Shown here in pieces: positions 10,384 through 17,311 of a stretch of DNA of 64,000 nt. The translations under genes were made by a program, and so were the position numbers. Every line of letters starts with the position of its first letter. The stretch's first letter is position 1. The notes beneath the pieces were generated by a model. The model had not been told where the DNA came from and searched no databases. It saw nothing but the letters and a program-made list of their open reading frames with translations. This DNA comes from an uncultured Clostridia bacterium (GTDB taxonomy: Bacteria; Bacillota; Clostridia; Oscillospirales; Acutalibacteraceae). The stretch lies in contig CAKNOA010000005.1 in the NCBI GenBank assembly GCA_930990065.1, positions 1 to 64,000 of the forward strand, given 5' to 3'.

Positions 10384-10689
10384 TTATTCTCCGGTGACGA
10401 TAACAAACACCCGCTCGTTTTCCCCCGCCATTTGAAGGTCCTGCCGGGCGATCTTTTCGGCGTATTCATCGCTCATCCCTCCGGACGAGGACTGGGTGCC
10501 GCTCACTTCGTCGTTCCGGATCTCCTGAATCCGGATTTCTTGCTGTAATTGTGCCAGTTGTTCCCGCTTTTCGCTGATCTGGATCTGCTGATCGATCAGC
10601 GCCGCCAGGATGTAAACGGCCAGGCAGACCACCGACAGGCGCAGCAGCAAACTGCGTTTATAACGCTTTTTCTTTCTGACTTCCCGCAC
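10384..10689 (-). CDS. divIC: Septum formation initiator DivIC/FtsB family
   Basis: Small bitopic division protein that pairs with FtsL/DivIB at the septum. The sequence has a basic N-terminus (REVRKKKRYKRS), one membrane segment (LLLRLSVVCLAVYILAALI) and a coiled coil (QQIQISEKREQLAQLQQEI), then a short globular end (EYAEKIARQDLQMAGENE). I start at the GTG (10689) because GGAGGAGG lies ten bases upstream; a TTG at 10719 would put that ribosome site inside the gene. It sits between yabQ and the S1 gene as in other spore formers. Confidence 0.88.
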   Translation of the reverse strand: MREVRKKKRYKRSLLLRLSVVCLAVYILAALIDQQIQISEKREQLAQLQQEIRIQEIRNDEVSGTQSSSGGMSDEYAEKIARQDLQMAGENERVFVIVTGE

Positions 10690-10743
10690 AGAGCCGCCTC
10701 CTCCGTTTTTGGCCGCCAAGGGCGGCGTATTACTTACGTTCCA

Positions 10744-11133
10744 TTATACACTACTTTGATTCCGTCTTTCAAGGGATTTTTTCTGTTTGCCCGGCTTTTT
10801 CGTGAATTTTCCCCGGCCAAACCGTCTCCCCCACCGGGATAGCCGCGCGCCCACCTTCCATACTTTCCCGGAAAGCCACCGGAAGGCCGGTTCCATGGCC
10901 CAAAACGACAGCGCCATGGGCCACAGGATGTAAGCCCTGACGCCCCCTTGCCCGCTCCACAGGGACAAAATAAACCATAAAAGCACAGCCCCCAACGCAA
11001 ACAGGCCATCGAGCACCCAGCGTACCGCCCGTTTAGCCCCCAGGGCCCGCCACAAAAGCCCACAAGCGCTGTAAAAAAGCGAAAGGGCGCCCCCCATAAG
11101 CAGAAAGACAAGCACTTGTTTTCCGGCGCTCAC
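10744..11133 (-). CDS. yabQ: Spore cortex protein YabQ
   Basis: 129-residue membrane protein needed in Bacillus for spore cortex assembly at the forespore membrane. Three or four hydrophobic segments are visible (VLVFLLMGGALSLFYSACGL, DGLFALGAVLLWFILSLW, YILWPMALSFWAME), followed by a basic tail. The GTG start follows GGAGGCTATTAC and overlaps the yabP stop (GTGA), so the two are translationally coupled. The sequence is divergent; identification rests on both the pattern and the position between yabP and divIC. Confidence 0.82.
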   Translation of the reverse strand: MSAGKQVLVFLLMGGALSLFYSACGLLWRALGAKRAVRWVLDGLFALGAVLLWFILSLWSGQGGVRAYILWPMALSFWAMEPAFRWLSGKVWKVGARLSRWGRRFGRGKFTKKPGKQKKSLERRNQSSV

Positions 11134-11414
11134 CGTAATAGCCTCCTGAAAAAGCCTCCCTGTTTTTCGCCGCCGCCCCCCAGATACTGCACCGAATCAA
11201 TGCGCCCGAGTAGCGTCATTTCCCCTTTTTCGGCGTCCAGTTTCTGCATGGTCAGCCCGGCCCCCCGTACCGCCAGCCGCCCCATATGAATGCGCGCCGT
11301 CACCAGATGGCTGTCGCAGGTTTCCACGTGCTCAATGCCCCCGGCGCGCAGCTCTTTCCGGTTTTCCACATGCAGAAAACCCGGCGCCGTTTCCTTTTTG
11401 AACGTTTCCGCCAC
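11130..11414 (-). CDS. yabP: Sporulation protein YabP
   Basis: 94-residue YabP/YqfC-family protein, required with YabQ for spore cortex formation. The core HVENRKELRAGGIEHVETCD, then ARIHMGRLAVRGAGLTMQKL and GRIDSVQYLGG, fits the family. I start at the GTG of (M)AETFKKETAP because an AAAGGGGGCG ribosome site precedes it; upstream codons lack family similarity. In Bacillus it directly follows rqcP (yabO); here rqcP is 4.4 kb away. Confidence 0.85.
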   Translation of the reverse strand: MAETFKKETAPGFLHVENRKELRAGGIEHVETCDSHLVTARIHMGRLAVRGAGLTMQKLDAEKGEMTLLGRIDSVQYLGGGGEKQGGFFRRLLR

Positions 11415-11475
11415 CGTTATCGCCCCCTTTTTCTGCATACCTATGGGAAATGCCGCTTTTTTATGCCATTTTTCA

Positions 11476-11504
11476 TTGACAAACCCCTTCTTTCCTGCTA
11501 TGCT
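11476..11504 (+). promoter_or_regulatory. Sigma-A promoter of the MprF-like flippase gene
   Basis: TTGACA, 17 bases, TATGCT on the plus strand. The start codon is at 11718, so the transcript has a leader of about 205 bases. The promoter overlaps the region upstream of yabP, which is transcribed the other way. Confidence 0.75.
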
Positions 11505-11579
11505 ATACCCGCTGGAATAAGTGGTGGAGTCTGTCATAAGGCGCTAGAAAACAGCGGCTTATTTATTCCTTTTGTTGAT

Positions 11580-11614
11580 CCGGCCGTGCCCTTTTTGCGG
11601 GTCCGGCTTTTTTG
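11580..11614 (+). promoter_or_regulatory. Terminator-like hairpin in the flippase leader
   Basis: GCCG..CCC with GGG..CGGC around a T-rich loop, followed by T6, lies inside the 5' leader between the promoter at 11476 and the start codon at 11718. A second, weaker hairpin (GGCT..GGC/GCC..AGCC near 11651-11675) follows. The layout suggests transcription attenuation, but I recognise no known riboswitch class. Confidence 0.45.
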
Positions 11615-11717
11615 TTCCCACCGGGCGGAAGCTGTGTTCCACAGGCTTTGGCCCTTTTTTTGCGCCAGCCGGCACCCCCCACGTTTTGTAAAATGGAAAA
11701 GGAGTGGTTCTTTTACT

Positions 11718-12785
11718 ATGGCGCGTTCGCTGCATGTCCTGCGGGACACCGTGCGTAGAAATCTGTTTGGCGTGCTCACCGCCTGCATTTCCTTTGGGAT
11801 TTTGCTGTTCTTTCTGTTTTGGGGCGGCGGGGCCGCTTCCCTGTCGCAAATTGCCGCGGCTTCCAAGCCGGAATGGCTGCTGCTGGCCATCGGCTGCTGT
11901 GTGCTGGTGTGGCTGCTGGAAGGGGTCACGCTGCACCTTTTCTGCCGGGCGCTGTACAAGGACTGGCGCCTGCCTTATTCCGTCTGTACGGGCCTGATCG
12001 GCATTTTATATAGCTGTTTAACCCCGTTTTCCACCGGCGGCCAGCCCATGCAGATTTACACCATGCACCGGCTGGGCATGGATACGGGCAAATCCGGCTC
12101 CATCATCGCTATAAAAACTCTGGTGTACCAGGGGGTACTGCTGGTGCTCACGCTGGTGATGATCGTGTGGAAACTGCCGTACTTCCAGCAAAACGTCAGT
12201 GATTTTTCCTTTGTCACCATTTTGGGGCTCCTTAGCAACAGCGCGTTTTTGCTGTTTGTCGCGCTCTTTTTCTTCAGCCCCCGTATTACCGACCGGCTAT
12301 TGCGGGGCGGGCTGAAAGTCCTTATGCGGCTGCATCTGTGCCGCAAACCCCTTGTGCGGTACAGCAAAATCCACCGGGAACTGTCGTCATTCCACGGGTC
12401 GTCAAAGCTGTTCGGGAAAAATCCCCGGCTGTACCTGCTGGCGATCTTTGTGACCGTGGTGCAGATCCTCCTGGGGTGTATGGTACCGTACCTGATTTAC
12501 CGCACCTTCGGCTTTTCCGATGTGGGCCCTGACGTGATGGTCGCCGCCCAGGCGTACGTGTCCATGGTCAGCGCGTTTGTCCCTCTGCCCGGGGCATCCG
12601 GCGGGGCGGAAGGCAGCTTCCTATTATTCTTCGGCCCGTTCTTCCCCACGGGGACGTTACTGCCCGCCACGGTCTTGTGGCGCATGCTCACTTATTACAT
12701 GAGTTTGCCTATGGGCGCGCTGTGCACGTGGATCTCCGGCCATTTAAAGCCCCTGCCCAAAGCGGAAGCGATCAAAACGGAATAA
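11718..12785 (+). CDS. Lysyl-phosphatidylglycerol synthase TM-region flippase
   Basis: 355-residue integral membrane protein of the UPF0104/MprF N-terminal family; members flip or synthesise modified lipids. About eight membrane segments are visible. The family hallmarks are LIGILYSCLTPFSTGGQPMQ near residue 92 and FVPLPGASGGAEGSFLLFF near residue 295. The soluble transferase half of MprF is absent, so this is a flippase-type protein only. The ATG follows AAAAGGAGTGG. It is divergent from yabP and convergent with the glycosidase gene; these two genes and the repeats beyond them split the yab cluster. Confidence 0.85.
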   Translation: MARSLHVLRDTVRRNLFGVLTACISFGILLFFLFWGGGAASLSQIAAASKPEWLLLAIGCCVLVWLLEGVTLHLFCRALYKDWRLPYSVCTGLIGILYSCLTPFSTGGQPMQIYTMHRLGMDTGKSGSIIAIKTLVYQGVLLVLTLVMIVWKLPYFQQNVSDFSFVTILGLLSNSAFLLFVALFFFSPRITDRLLRGGLKVLMRLHLCRKPLVRYSKIHRELSSFHGSSKLFGKNPRLYLLAIFVTVVQILLGCMVPYLIYRTFGFSDVGPDVMVAAQAYVSMVSAFVPLPGASGGAEGSFLLFFGPFFPTGTLLPATVLWRMLTYYMSLPMGALCTWISGHLKPLPKAEAIKTE

Positions 12786-12788
12786 AAA

Positions 12789-12832
12789 CGCCGCCCGGCC
12801 TTTGTTAAAAAAGCCGGGCGGTTTTTCTTTTG
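12789..12832. terminator. Bidirectional terminator
   Basis: CCGCCCGGC (12791-12799) pairs with GCCGGGCGG (12813-12821); T5CT3 follows and A5 precedes. It separates the convergent flippase and glycosidase genes. Confidence 0.88.
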
Positions 12833-12845
12833 CCTGTTATCGGGA

Positions 12846-14429
12846 TTACGGGCACAGCGTCACATGGACGACGCCATTTTCTTTGTACACCCACACCCCG
12901 TGGTCGCACTCGTCGCCGGTACGGATGCGGTCGGTAACAAAGCAGCCCTCGTTATCAAAATGCCCTTCTTCGATGCACAAATAGGGCATGTGGTTCGTCA
13001 CACGGTCCTCCGAATAAAACAGGTCGTCTTTTTCCGCCAGCAGCACGGTAAAGCCCGTACCCAGCACATAGAATTCCTCGGGCCCCGCTTCGATGATAAG
13101 CCCCCGGGCCCGGGGCTTTTCCGGTTGTCCCAAAGTAAGGCCCCGGTGGATATAATTGCCGGCGTTATGGTTTGCCATATCCACTTTGACAAGGTACTTG
13201 TCCCCTTCGAAAAAGAACGCGTCTTCCCCTTCCTCCTGCACCACCGGGTGGATGCGCCCAGTCCCGCGGAAGCGTGTGAGCAGCGGCAAGCCCGCCGCCA
13301 CACAGGTAAAGCTGTCCACCAGTTCCCGGCTGCCGGGCCGCACGCCGCCGTCCACGGTCAGCACGTCTTCCGCCCCAAAGCACGCGTACCCGATGGCGTC
13401 ATACGCCCCCAGGGCATAAAACAGGTTTTTAAAGTTGCCGCCCTGCCCTACGCCGGACTCCGGCACGAACAGCGCGTTATCCTTGCGGTTATACGTACGG
13501 CACACGCCTTCATACCGGGCGCGGCTATCCTGGTAGATATCCGGGGCCAATAAATCAATATGGGGCGTAGCGGCCTTCCACAGGGGATACAGCCGCGGGA
13601 TAGGCCCCCCGGCGGTATAATTCACCCCCGGCAGGTTCCAGCCCCAGGGATTGCCGTCCAGGGCCACATTCACATACAGCGGAATGTCGTACACATCTTT
13701 GCCCGCGGCGGCTACCTGATCGATATACCGCGCCACACTCCACGCGGTCATGGCTTCGGTCCCCGCTTTCACGCCGAAGGTCATTTCCCAGTTTTGCCCC
13801 TTCGGGTACCCCCGCCGGGCCCACCGGCGGGCAAGGTCATTTTCGGGTTCTTTTTCCAGGGCCTTTAAAAGCTCATCGGGCACCGGCGCTTCGGCATCCC
13901 GCCACCCCTCGGGGGAAAAGTCCCGGTAGCTGCGCCCGGCGATACCGGCTTCGTTTTCCACCTGTACGGCCAGGAGCGTACCGTCGGTGTTTTGCGCTTT
14001 CAGGTGTGCCATCAGGGCCCTAAAGGCCTTTTGGTCGGCCATGAGGTTTTCCTCTGCGTGGGACGACAGCACGAATAACCGCGCCCCGTCGTGGGCAGTC
14101 ACCCGGGGAAAGCGCTGGGGGTTCTGTTTAACCCAGGCGGGCACATACCGCATGTTGCCGTTTTTCCAGGTGCCAAACCACAGAAGGATCAGCTGTTTTT
14201 TGTGCGCCCGGACCCCTTCAAACAGGGTATCCACGCTGGAAAAATCAAACACGCCCTCCTCCGGTTCAATCGCTTCCCAGTACACCGGGATTTCCGCCGT
14301 GTTGGCGTGCAAGGTATCCAGCGCCTGCCAGAAGACCCCCAGGTCGTGGGGGGAATAGGTGCTGGAATTGTGGGACTGGCCGCCCAGCACAAAAAAGGGC
14401 TGGCCGTCTTTTTTAAAAATCGTCTCCAT
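12846..14429 (-). CDS. Beta-galactosidase-like glycoside hydrolase (GH35/GH42, DUF5597 type)
   Basis: 527-residue TIM-barrel glycosidase without a signal peptide, so probably cytoplasmic. It starts with the substrate-facing GGQSHNSS stretch, carries the clan GH-A acid/base motif QVENEAG (Glu160) and a likely nucleophile in FVPESG (Glu324), and has a C-terminal beta-rich domain matching DUF5597-type enzymes. The start is the ATG of METIFKKDG, with AGAAGGAG upstream; a longer reading adds 34 unconserved residues. It is alone on the minus strand, with no transporter next to it. The substrate is unproven. Confidence 0.82.
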   Translation of the reverse strand: METIFKKDGQPFFVLGGQSHNSSTYSPHDLGVFWQALDTLHANTAEIPVYWEAIEPEEGVFDFSSVDTLFEGVRAHKKQLILLWFGTWKNGNMRYVPAWVKQNPQRFPRVTAHDGARLFVLSSHAEENLMADQKAFRALMAHLKAQNTDGTLLAVQVENEAGIAGRSYRDFSPEGWRDAEAPVPDELLKALEKEPENDLARRWARRGYPKGQNWEMTFGVKAGTEAMTAWSVARYIDQVAAAGKDVYDIPLYVNVALDGNPWGWNLPGVNYTAGGPIPRLYPLWKAATPHIDLLAPDIYQDSRARYEGVCRTYNRKDNALFVPESGVGQGGNFKNLFYALGAYDAIGYACFGAEDVLTVDGGVRPGSRELVDSFTCVAAGLPLLTRFRGTGRIHPVVQEEGEDAFFFEGDKYLVKVDMANHNAGNYIHRGLTLGQPEKPRARGLIIEAGPEEFYVLGTGFTVLLAEKDDLFYSEDRVTNHMPYLCIEEGHFDNEGCFVTDRIRTGDECDHGVWVYKENGVVHVTLCP

Positions 14430-14620
14430 GTTGGTTTCGGCTCCTTCTACCGGCCCAAAAAGCCGTTTTTTCCAGCATACCGCGTTGCCGCCAAAGGCAC
14501 AAGGGGGAAAAAACGACCACCTATCCCCCATTTTTCCGCCATTGGCCCCTTAAAGGGGTTGCTGTTGCCCTATTCACCATCCGCTTTTGTGCCCGCTCTC
14601 TATCCGTCTCTCCCCCTTTG

Positions 14621-14710
14621 GGCCGTTTGCCTTTTCCCCGCCCGCTTTGCGCCTCTTGCCCCTTTGGCCGTTTGCCTTTTCCCCGCCCGCTTTGCGCCTC
14701 TTGCTCTTCT
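14621..14710. repeat. 45-bp tandem duplication
   Basis: Two adjacent 45-bp copies start at 14621 and 14666 with the shared core GGCCGTTTGCCTTTTCCCCG and CCCGCTTTGCGCCTCTTGC. No gene overlaps it. Confidence 0.8.
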
Positions 14711-14975
14711 TTCCCCTTTCGCCGCCCGCCGGACAGCCCGCCCCGCTGCCCCGGTGGCCTTTTCGGAAGGAACCCCGCCGCCCTCTGAGGTTTCCTTCCT
14801 GCCTACTTTTTAGTCTATACGACAGCGCTACCCCCTGCAACGTGGAAAATGGGAAAACCGCCGGTTTTCGGGAAAAAATTTTTTGGGGAAAGGGGCTTTT
14901 GGGGGGGCCGCCCGCCCGGGCGGCAAAAGGGGCTTTCCCAAAAAGGGAAGGCCCCTTCCCTCCCACACCCTCCTA

Positions 14976-15053
14976 TCCCCATTCCCATACTCATTCCCAT
15001 TCCCATTCTCATACTCATTCCCATTCTCATACTCATTCTCATTCCCATTCTCA
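14976..15053. repeat. Hexanucleotide microsatellite
   Basis: About thirteen hexamers of three kinds (TCCCAT, TCTCAT, ACTCAT) in a mixed order. It is a slippage-prone array; no promoter or gene start borders it. Confidence 0.85.
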
Positions 15054-15054
15054 G

Positions 15055-15136
15055 CTACGTTTGCTAGGTTTTGCTAAGCATTGCTAGCGTTCGCTACATT
15101 TGCTAGCGTTTGCTACGTTTTGCTAGCATTCGCTAC
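15055..15136. repeat. Degenerate TTTGCTA(C/G) tandem repeats
   Basis: About eight imperfect units of 9-12 bases built on TTTGCTACG/TTTGCTAGCG/TTCGCTACA. It follows the hexamer array without a break. Confidence 0.75.
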
Positions 15137-15214
15137 CGGCCAAATAGGCAGTTTTCCCGTTTCTCCTAGGGGGCGTTTTCCCCCCGCTGCCCCTGCCCGG
15201 CGCCGGAAAAAGGC

Positions 15215-15736
15215 CGGTGGGGGCAAAAATTTTCGGAAAAACCGCGTTGCACCGGCTGTTTTTTTCTGTTAGGGTAAAAAAGGGGGAAGGTCCCCTTTCC
15301 TGCCCCCGCCCGGCAAGGGGGACCCCGCACACCTCCCCTTCCATCGTACAAAGTGCCCTGGCCCCACACCTACTTGCCCGGCTCTAGGGTGGGGGACAAA
15401 AAATTTTCGGAAAAACCACGTTGCACCGGCTGTTTTTTTCTGTTAGGGTAAAAAAGGGGGAAGGTTCCCTTCCCGGCCCCCGCCCGGCAAGAGGAACCTC
15501 TCTACACCGCCCCTTCCATCGTACAAAGCGCCCTGGCCCCACACCTACTTGCCCGGCTCTAGGGTGGGGGGCAAAAATTTTCGGAAAAACCGCGTTGCAC
15601 CGGCTGTTTTTTTCTGTTAGGGTAAAAAAAGGGGAAGGTCCCCTTCCCTGCCCCCGACCGGCAAGAGGAACCTCTCTACACCGCCCCTTCTATCGTACAA
15701 AGCGCTGTGGCCGGGCATCTGCCCTCCCCGTTGGAC
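15215..15736. repeat. Three tandem 174-bp repeats
   Basis: The marker TTTTCGGAAAAACC starts at 15230, 15404 and 15578, giving an exact 174-bp period. Each unit holds a near-constant first half (GGGCAAAAATTTTCGG, then TTGCACCGGC, T7, CTGTTAGGG) and a C-rich second half with a GGGGAAGG/CCTTCCC-type palindrome. The third copy degenerates after about 15700. With the other arrays it fills most of the 1353-base gap 14430-15782, where I see no gene. Confidence 0.9.
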
Positions 15737-15782
15737 AAAAAAGAGGGGCCGCGCCCTGGCGGTCCCTCCCTTGTCATTTTGC

Positions 15783-16028
15783 TTATTCTTCCAGCATCCG
15801 ATACAGGTCGCTGGCGGCTTCTTTGCGCACCGTTTCGTTCACGGCCAGCACTTCGGCTTTCAGCGTCCGGGCGCCCAGCTGGACTTCCAGCACGTCGCCC
15901 ACCTTCACGTCATAGGACGCGCGGGCCGGCCGGCCGTTGACCAGCACCCGCCCGGCGTCGCAGGCTTCGTTGGCCACCGTGCGGCGTTTGATCAGCCGCG
16001 ATACTTTCAGGTATTTATCCAGTCGCAT
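15783..16028 (-). CDS. rqcP: RNA-binding S4 protein RqcP (YabO)
   Basis: 81-residue S4-domain protein that binds the 50S subunit and helps RqcH add alanine tails to stalled chains (ribosome quality control). MRLDKYLKVSRLIKRRTVAN and GRVLVNGRPARASYDVKVGD are classic for the family. The start is the ATG after AAGGAGAACCCCCGT; an upstream extension is not conserved. It is part of the mazG-hup-rqcP run; in relatives yabP follows at once, but here repeats and two foreign-looking genes intervene. Confidence 0.93.
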   Translation of the reverse strand: MRLDKYLKVSRLIKRRTVANEACDAGRVLVNGRPARASYDVKVGDVLEVQLGARTLKAEVLAVNETVRKEAASDLYRMLEE

Positions 16029-16060
16029 ACGGGGGTTCTCCTTTTTGTCCTGAAAATGAA

Positions 16061-16138
16061 AAGGGCGGCGCCTGCTCCCGAAAAGAGCCGTCCGCCGCCC
16101 CAAAAAGGACACGCCTTTTTGAAAAAAGCGTCCCTTTT
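16061..16138 (-). terminator. Tandem terminator hairpins between hup and rqcP
   Basis: On the minus strand a weaker stem (GGACGC/GCGTGTCC followed by T5, 16138-16102) is succeeded by a stronger one (GGGCGGCG..CGCCGCCC, 16100-16063, then TTTTCATTTTC). This suggests partial termination after hup. Confidence 0.65.
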
Positions 16139-16169
16139 CTCTCCTTATTTCACAATCGCGCAGGAATCC

Positions 16170-16445
16170 TTACTGATCCACAGCTTCTTTAAACGCCTTG
16201 CCGGCTTTGAAAGCAGGGGATTTGGAAGCCGCAATGGTGATGGGCTCATTGGTGCGGGGGTCACGGCCCTGGCGGGCGCTGCGGCTGCGCACTTCGAACG
16301 TGCCAAAGCCAACGATCTGCACTTTGCCGCCTTTGACCAGTTCTTCCGTCACGGTGTCCAGCATGGCGTTAACGGCCTGCTCGGCATCTTTTTTCGAAAG
16401 GCCGGTTTTTTCTTTCACAACATTGATCAGTTCTGTTTTGTTCAT
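16170..16445 (-). CDS. hup: HU-family nucleoid protein
   Basis: 91-residue histone-like DNA-bending protein. It starts MNKTELINVVKEKTGLSKKD and has the beta-arm signature GFGTFEVRSRSARQGRDPRT and the closing PAFKAGKAFKEAV. Full family length. It lies between mazG and rqcP, a position common in clostridia, and a terminator follows it, so it can be expressed at a higher level than its neighbours. Confidence 0.97.
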   Translation of the reverse strand: MNKTELINVVKEKTGLSKKDAEQAVNAMLDTVTEELVKGGKVQIVGFGTFEVRSRSARQGRDPRTNEPITIAASKSPAFKAGKAFKEAVDQ

Positions 16446-16490
16446 GGGAATTGAACCTCCATCAAAATTTTACTCCCGGTCACTCCGGGC

Positions 16491-17270
16491 TCACGCTTCG
16501 GGCTGCCACACATGCTCCCACTCCCTGGCGGGCACATCGTCCGGTGCGCACCGGCACCCGGCGGCCTTCTGCTCGGTTTTTTCAAACCGCTCGATAAACC
16601 GTTCGTTGGCCTGGTACAGGGCTTCTTCCGGCTCCTGTCCCAATGCCCGCGCCAAAGCGGCACAGGCAAACAGCAAATCGCCCACGGCTTCCCCCTGCGT
16701 TTTCGTTCCATCCGCCTGTTTCACGCGGTGCAGGGCTTTTTCGGCCCGGGCCAAAGCCGTTTCTTTCTCTACCGTCACACCGGCCGCCTTGGCCGCTTTT
16801 TTCTGCAGCTTGTCGCTGCGCATCAAAGCGGGCAGCGAAGGCGACACGCTGCGCAGCACCTGGGTCATGGTCTCCTGGTGTTTGCTCGCCATTTTGATGG
16901 CGTCCCAGTTTTGCAGCACCTGTTCCGTAGTGTCCGCCGTCACATCGCCGAACACATGCGGGTGCCGCAGCACCAGTTTTTTGGCTACACCGTCCACCAC
17001 ATCAGCAAAGCTGAAATGCCCGGCTTCCTCTTCCATGCGCGCGTGCAGGACGACCTGCATGAGCACATCGCCCAGTTCCTCTTGAAGCAACGGCACGTTC
17101 CCGGTATCGATCGCCTCCACCGCTTCGTACGTCTCTTCAATGAAATTGGCACGCACCGAACGGTGGGTCTGCGCCCGATCCCACGGACAGCCGTCAGGGG
17201 AGCGGAGGATCGCCATAATGGTCAATAAATCGTCCACGGTGTAGCGGTCTTTTTTCGAAAATGGTACCAC
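16491..17270 (-). CDS. mazG: Nucleoside triphosphate pyrophosphohydrolase MazG
   Basis: Hydrolyses abnormal or excess NTPs/dNTPs to NMP and PPi. The 259-residue product has the tandem MazG folds. The first contains RSPDGCPWDRAQTHRS and the metal-binding EETYEAVEAI..EELGDVLMQV helices; the second contains GEAVGDLLFACAALAR. I choose the GTG at 17270 (VPFSKKDRYT) since GGAGAGGGACGT sits just before it; an earlier ATG would overlap the flippase gene. It follows the SpoVB-like gene, as in the Bacillus yabM-yabN order. Confidence 0.95.
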   Translation of the reverse strand: MVPFSKKDRYTVDDLLTIMAILRSPDGCPWDRAQTHRSVRANFIEETYEAVEAIDTGNVPLLQEELGDVLMQVVLHARMEEEAGHFSFADVVDGVAKKLVLRHPHVFGDVTADTTEQVLQNWDAIKMASKHQETMTQVLRSVSPSLPALMRSDKLQKKAAKAAGVTVEKETALARAEKALHRVKQADGTKTQGEAVGDLLFACAALARALGQEPEEALYQANERFIERFEKTEQKAAGCRCAPDDVPAREWEHVWQPEA

Positions 17271-17311
17271 ACGTCCCTCTCCTTTCCGGCCAACGCGAAA
17301 TCTATACCATT

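Noticed and set aside
15230-15440. Sigma-A promoters inside the 174-bp repeats (TTGCAC, 17 bases, TAGGGT)
   Set aside because: The spacing is right but both boxes match poorly, and no gene lies downstream in that direction.
15215-15736. CRISPR array
   Set aside because: The units are 174 bp with no spacer variation and there are no cas genes; this is a plain tandem repeat.
15421-15915. Open frame across the 174-bp repeats
   Set aside because: It depends on the repeat composition, has no ribosome site and runs into rqcP in antisense.
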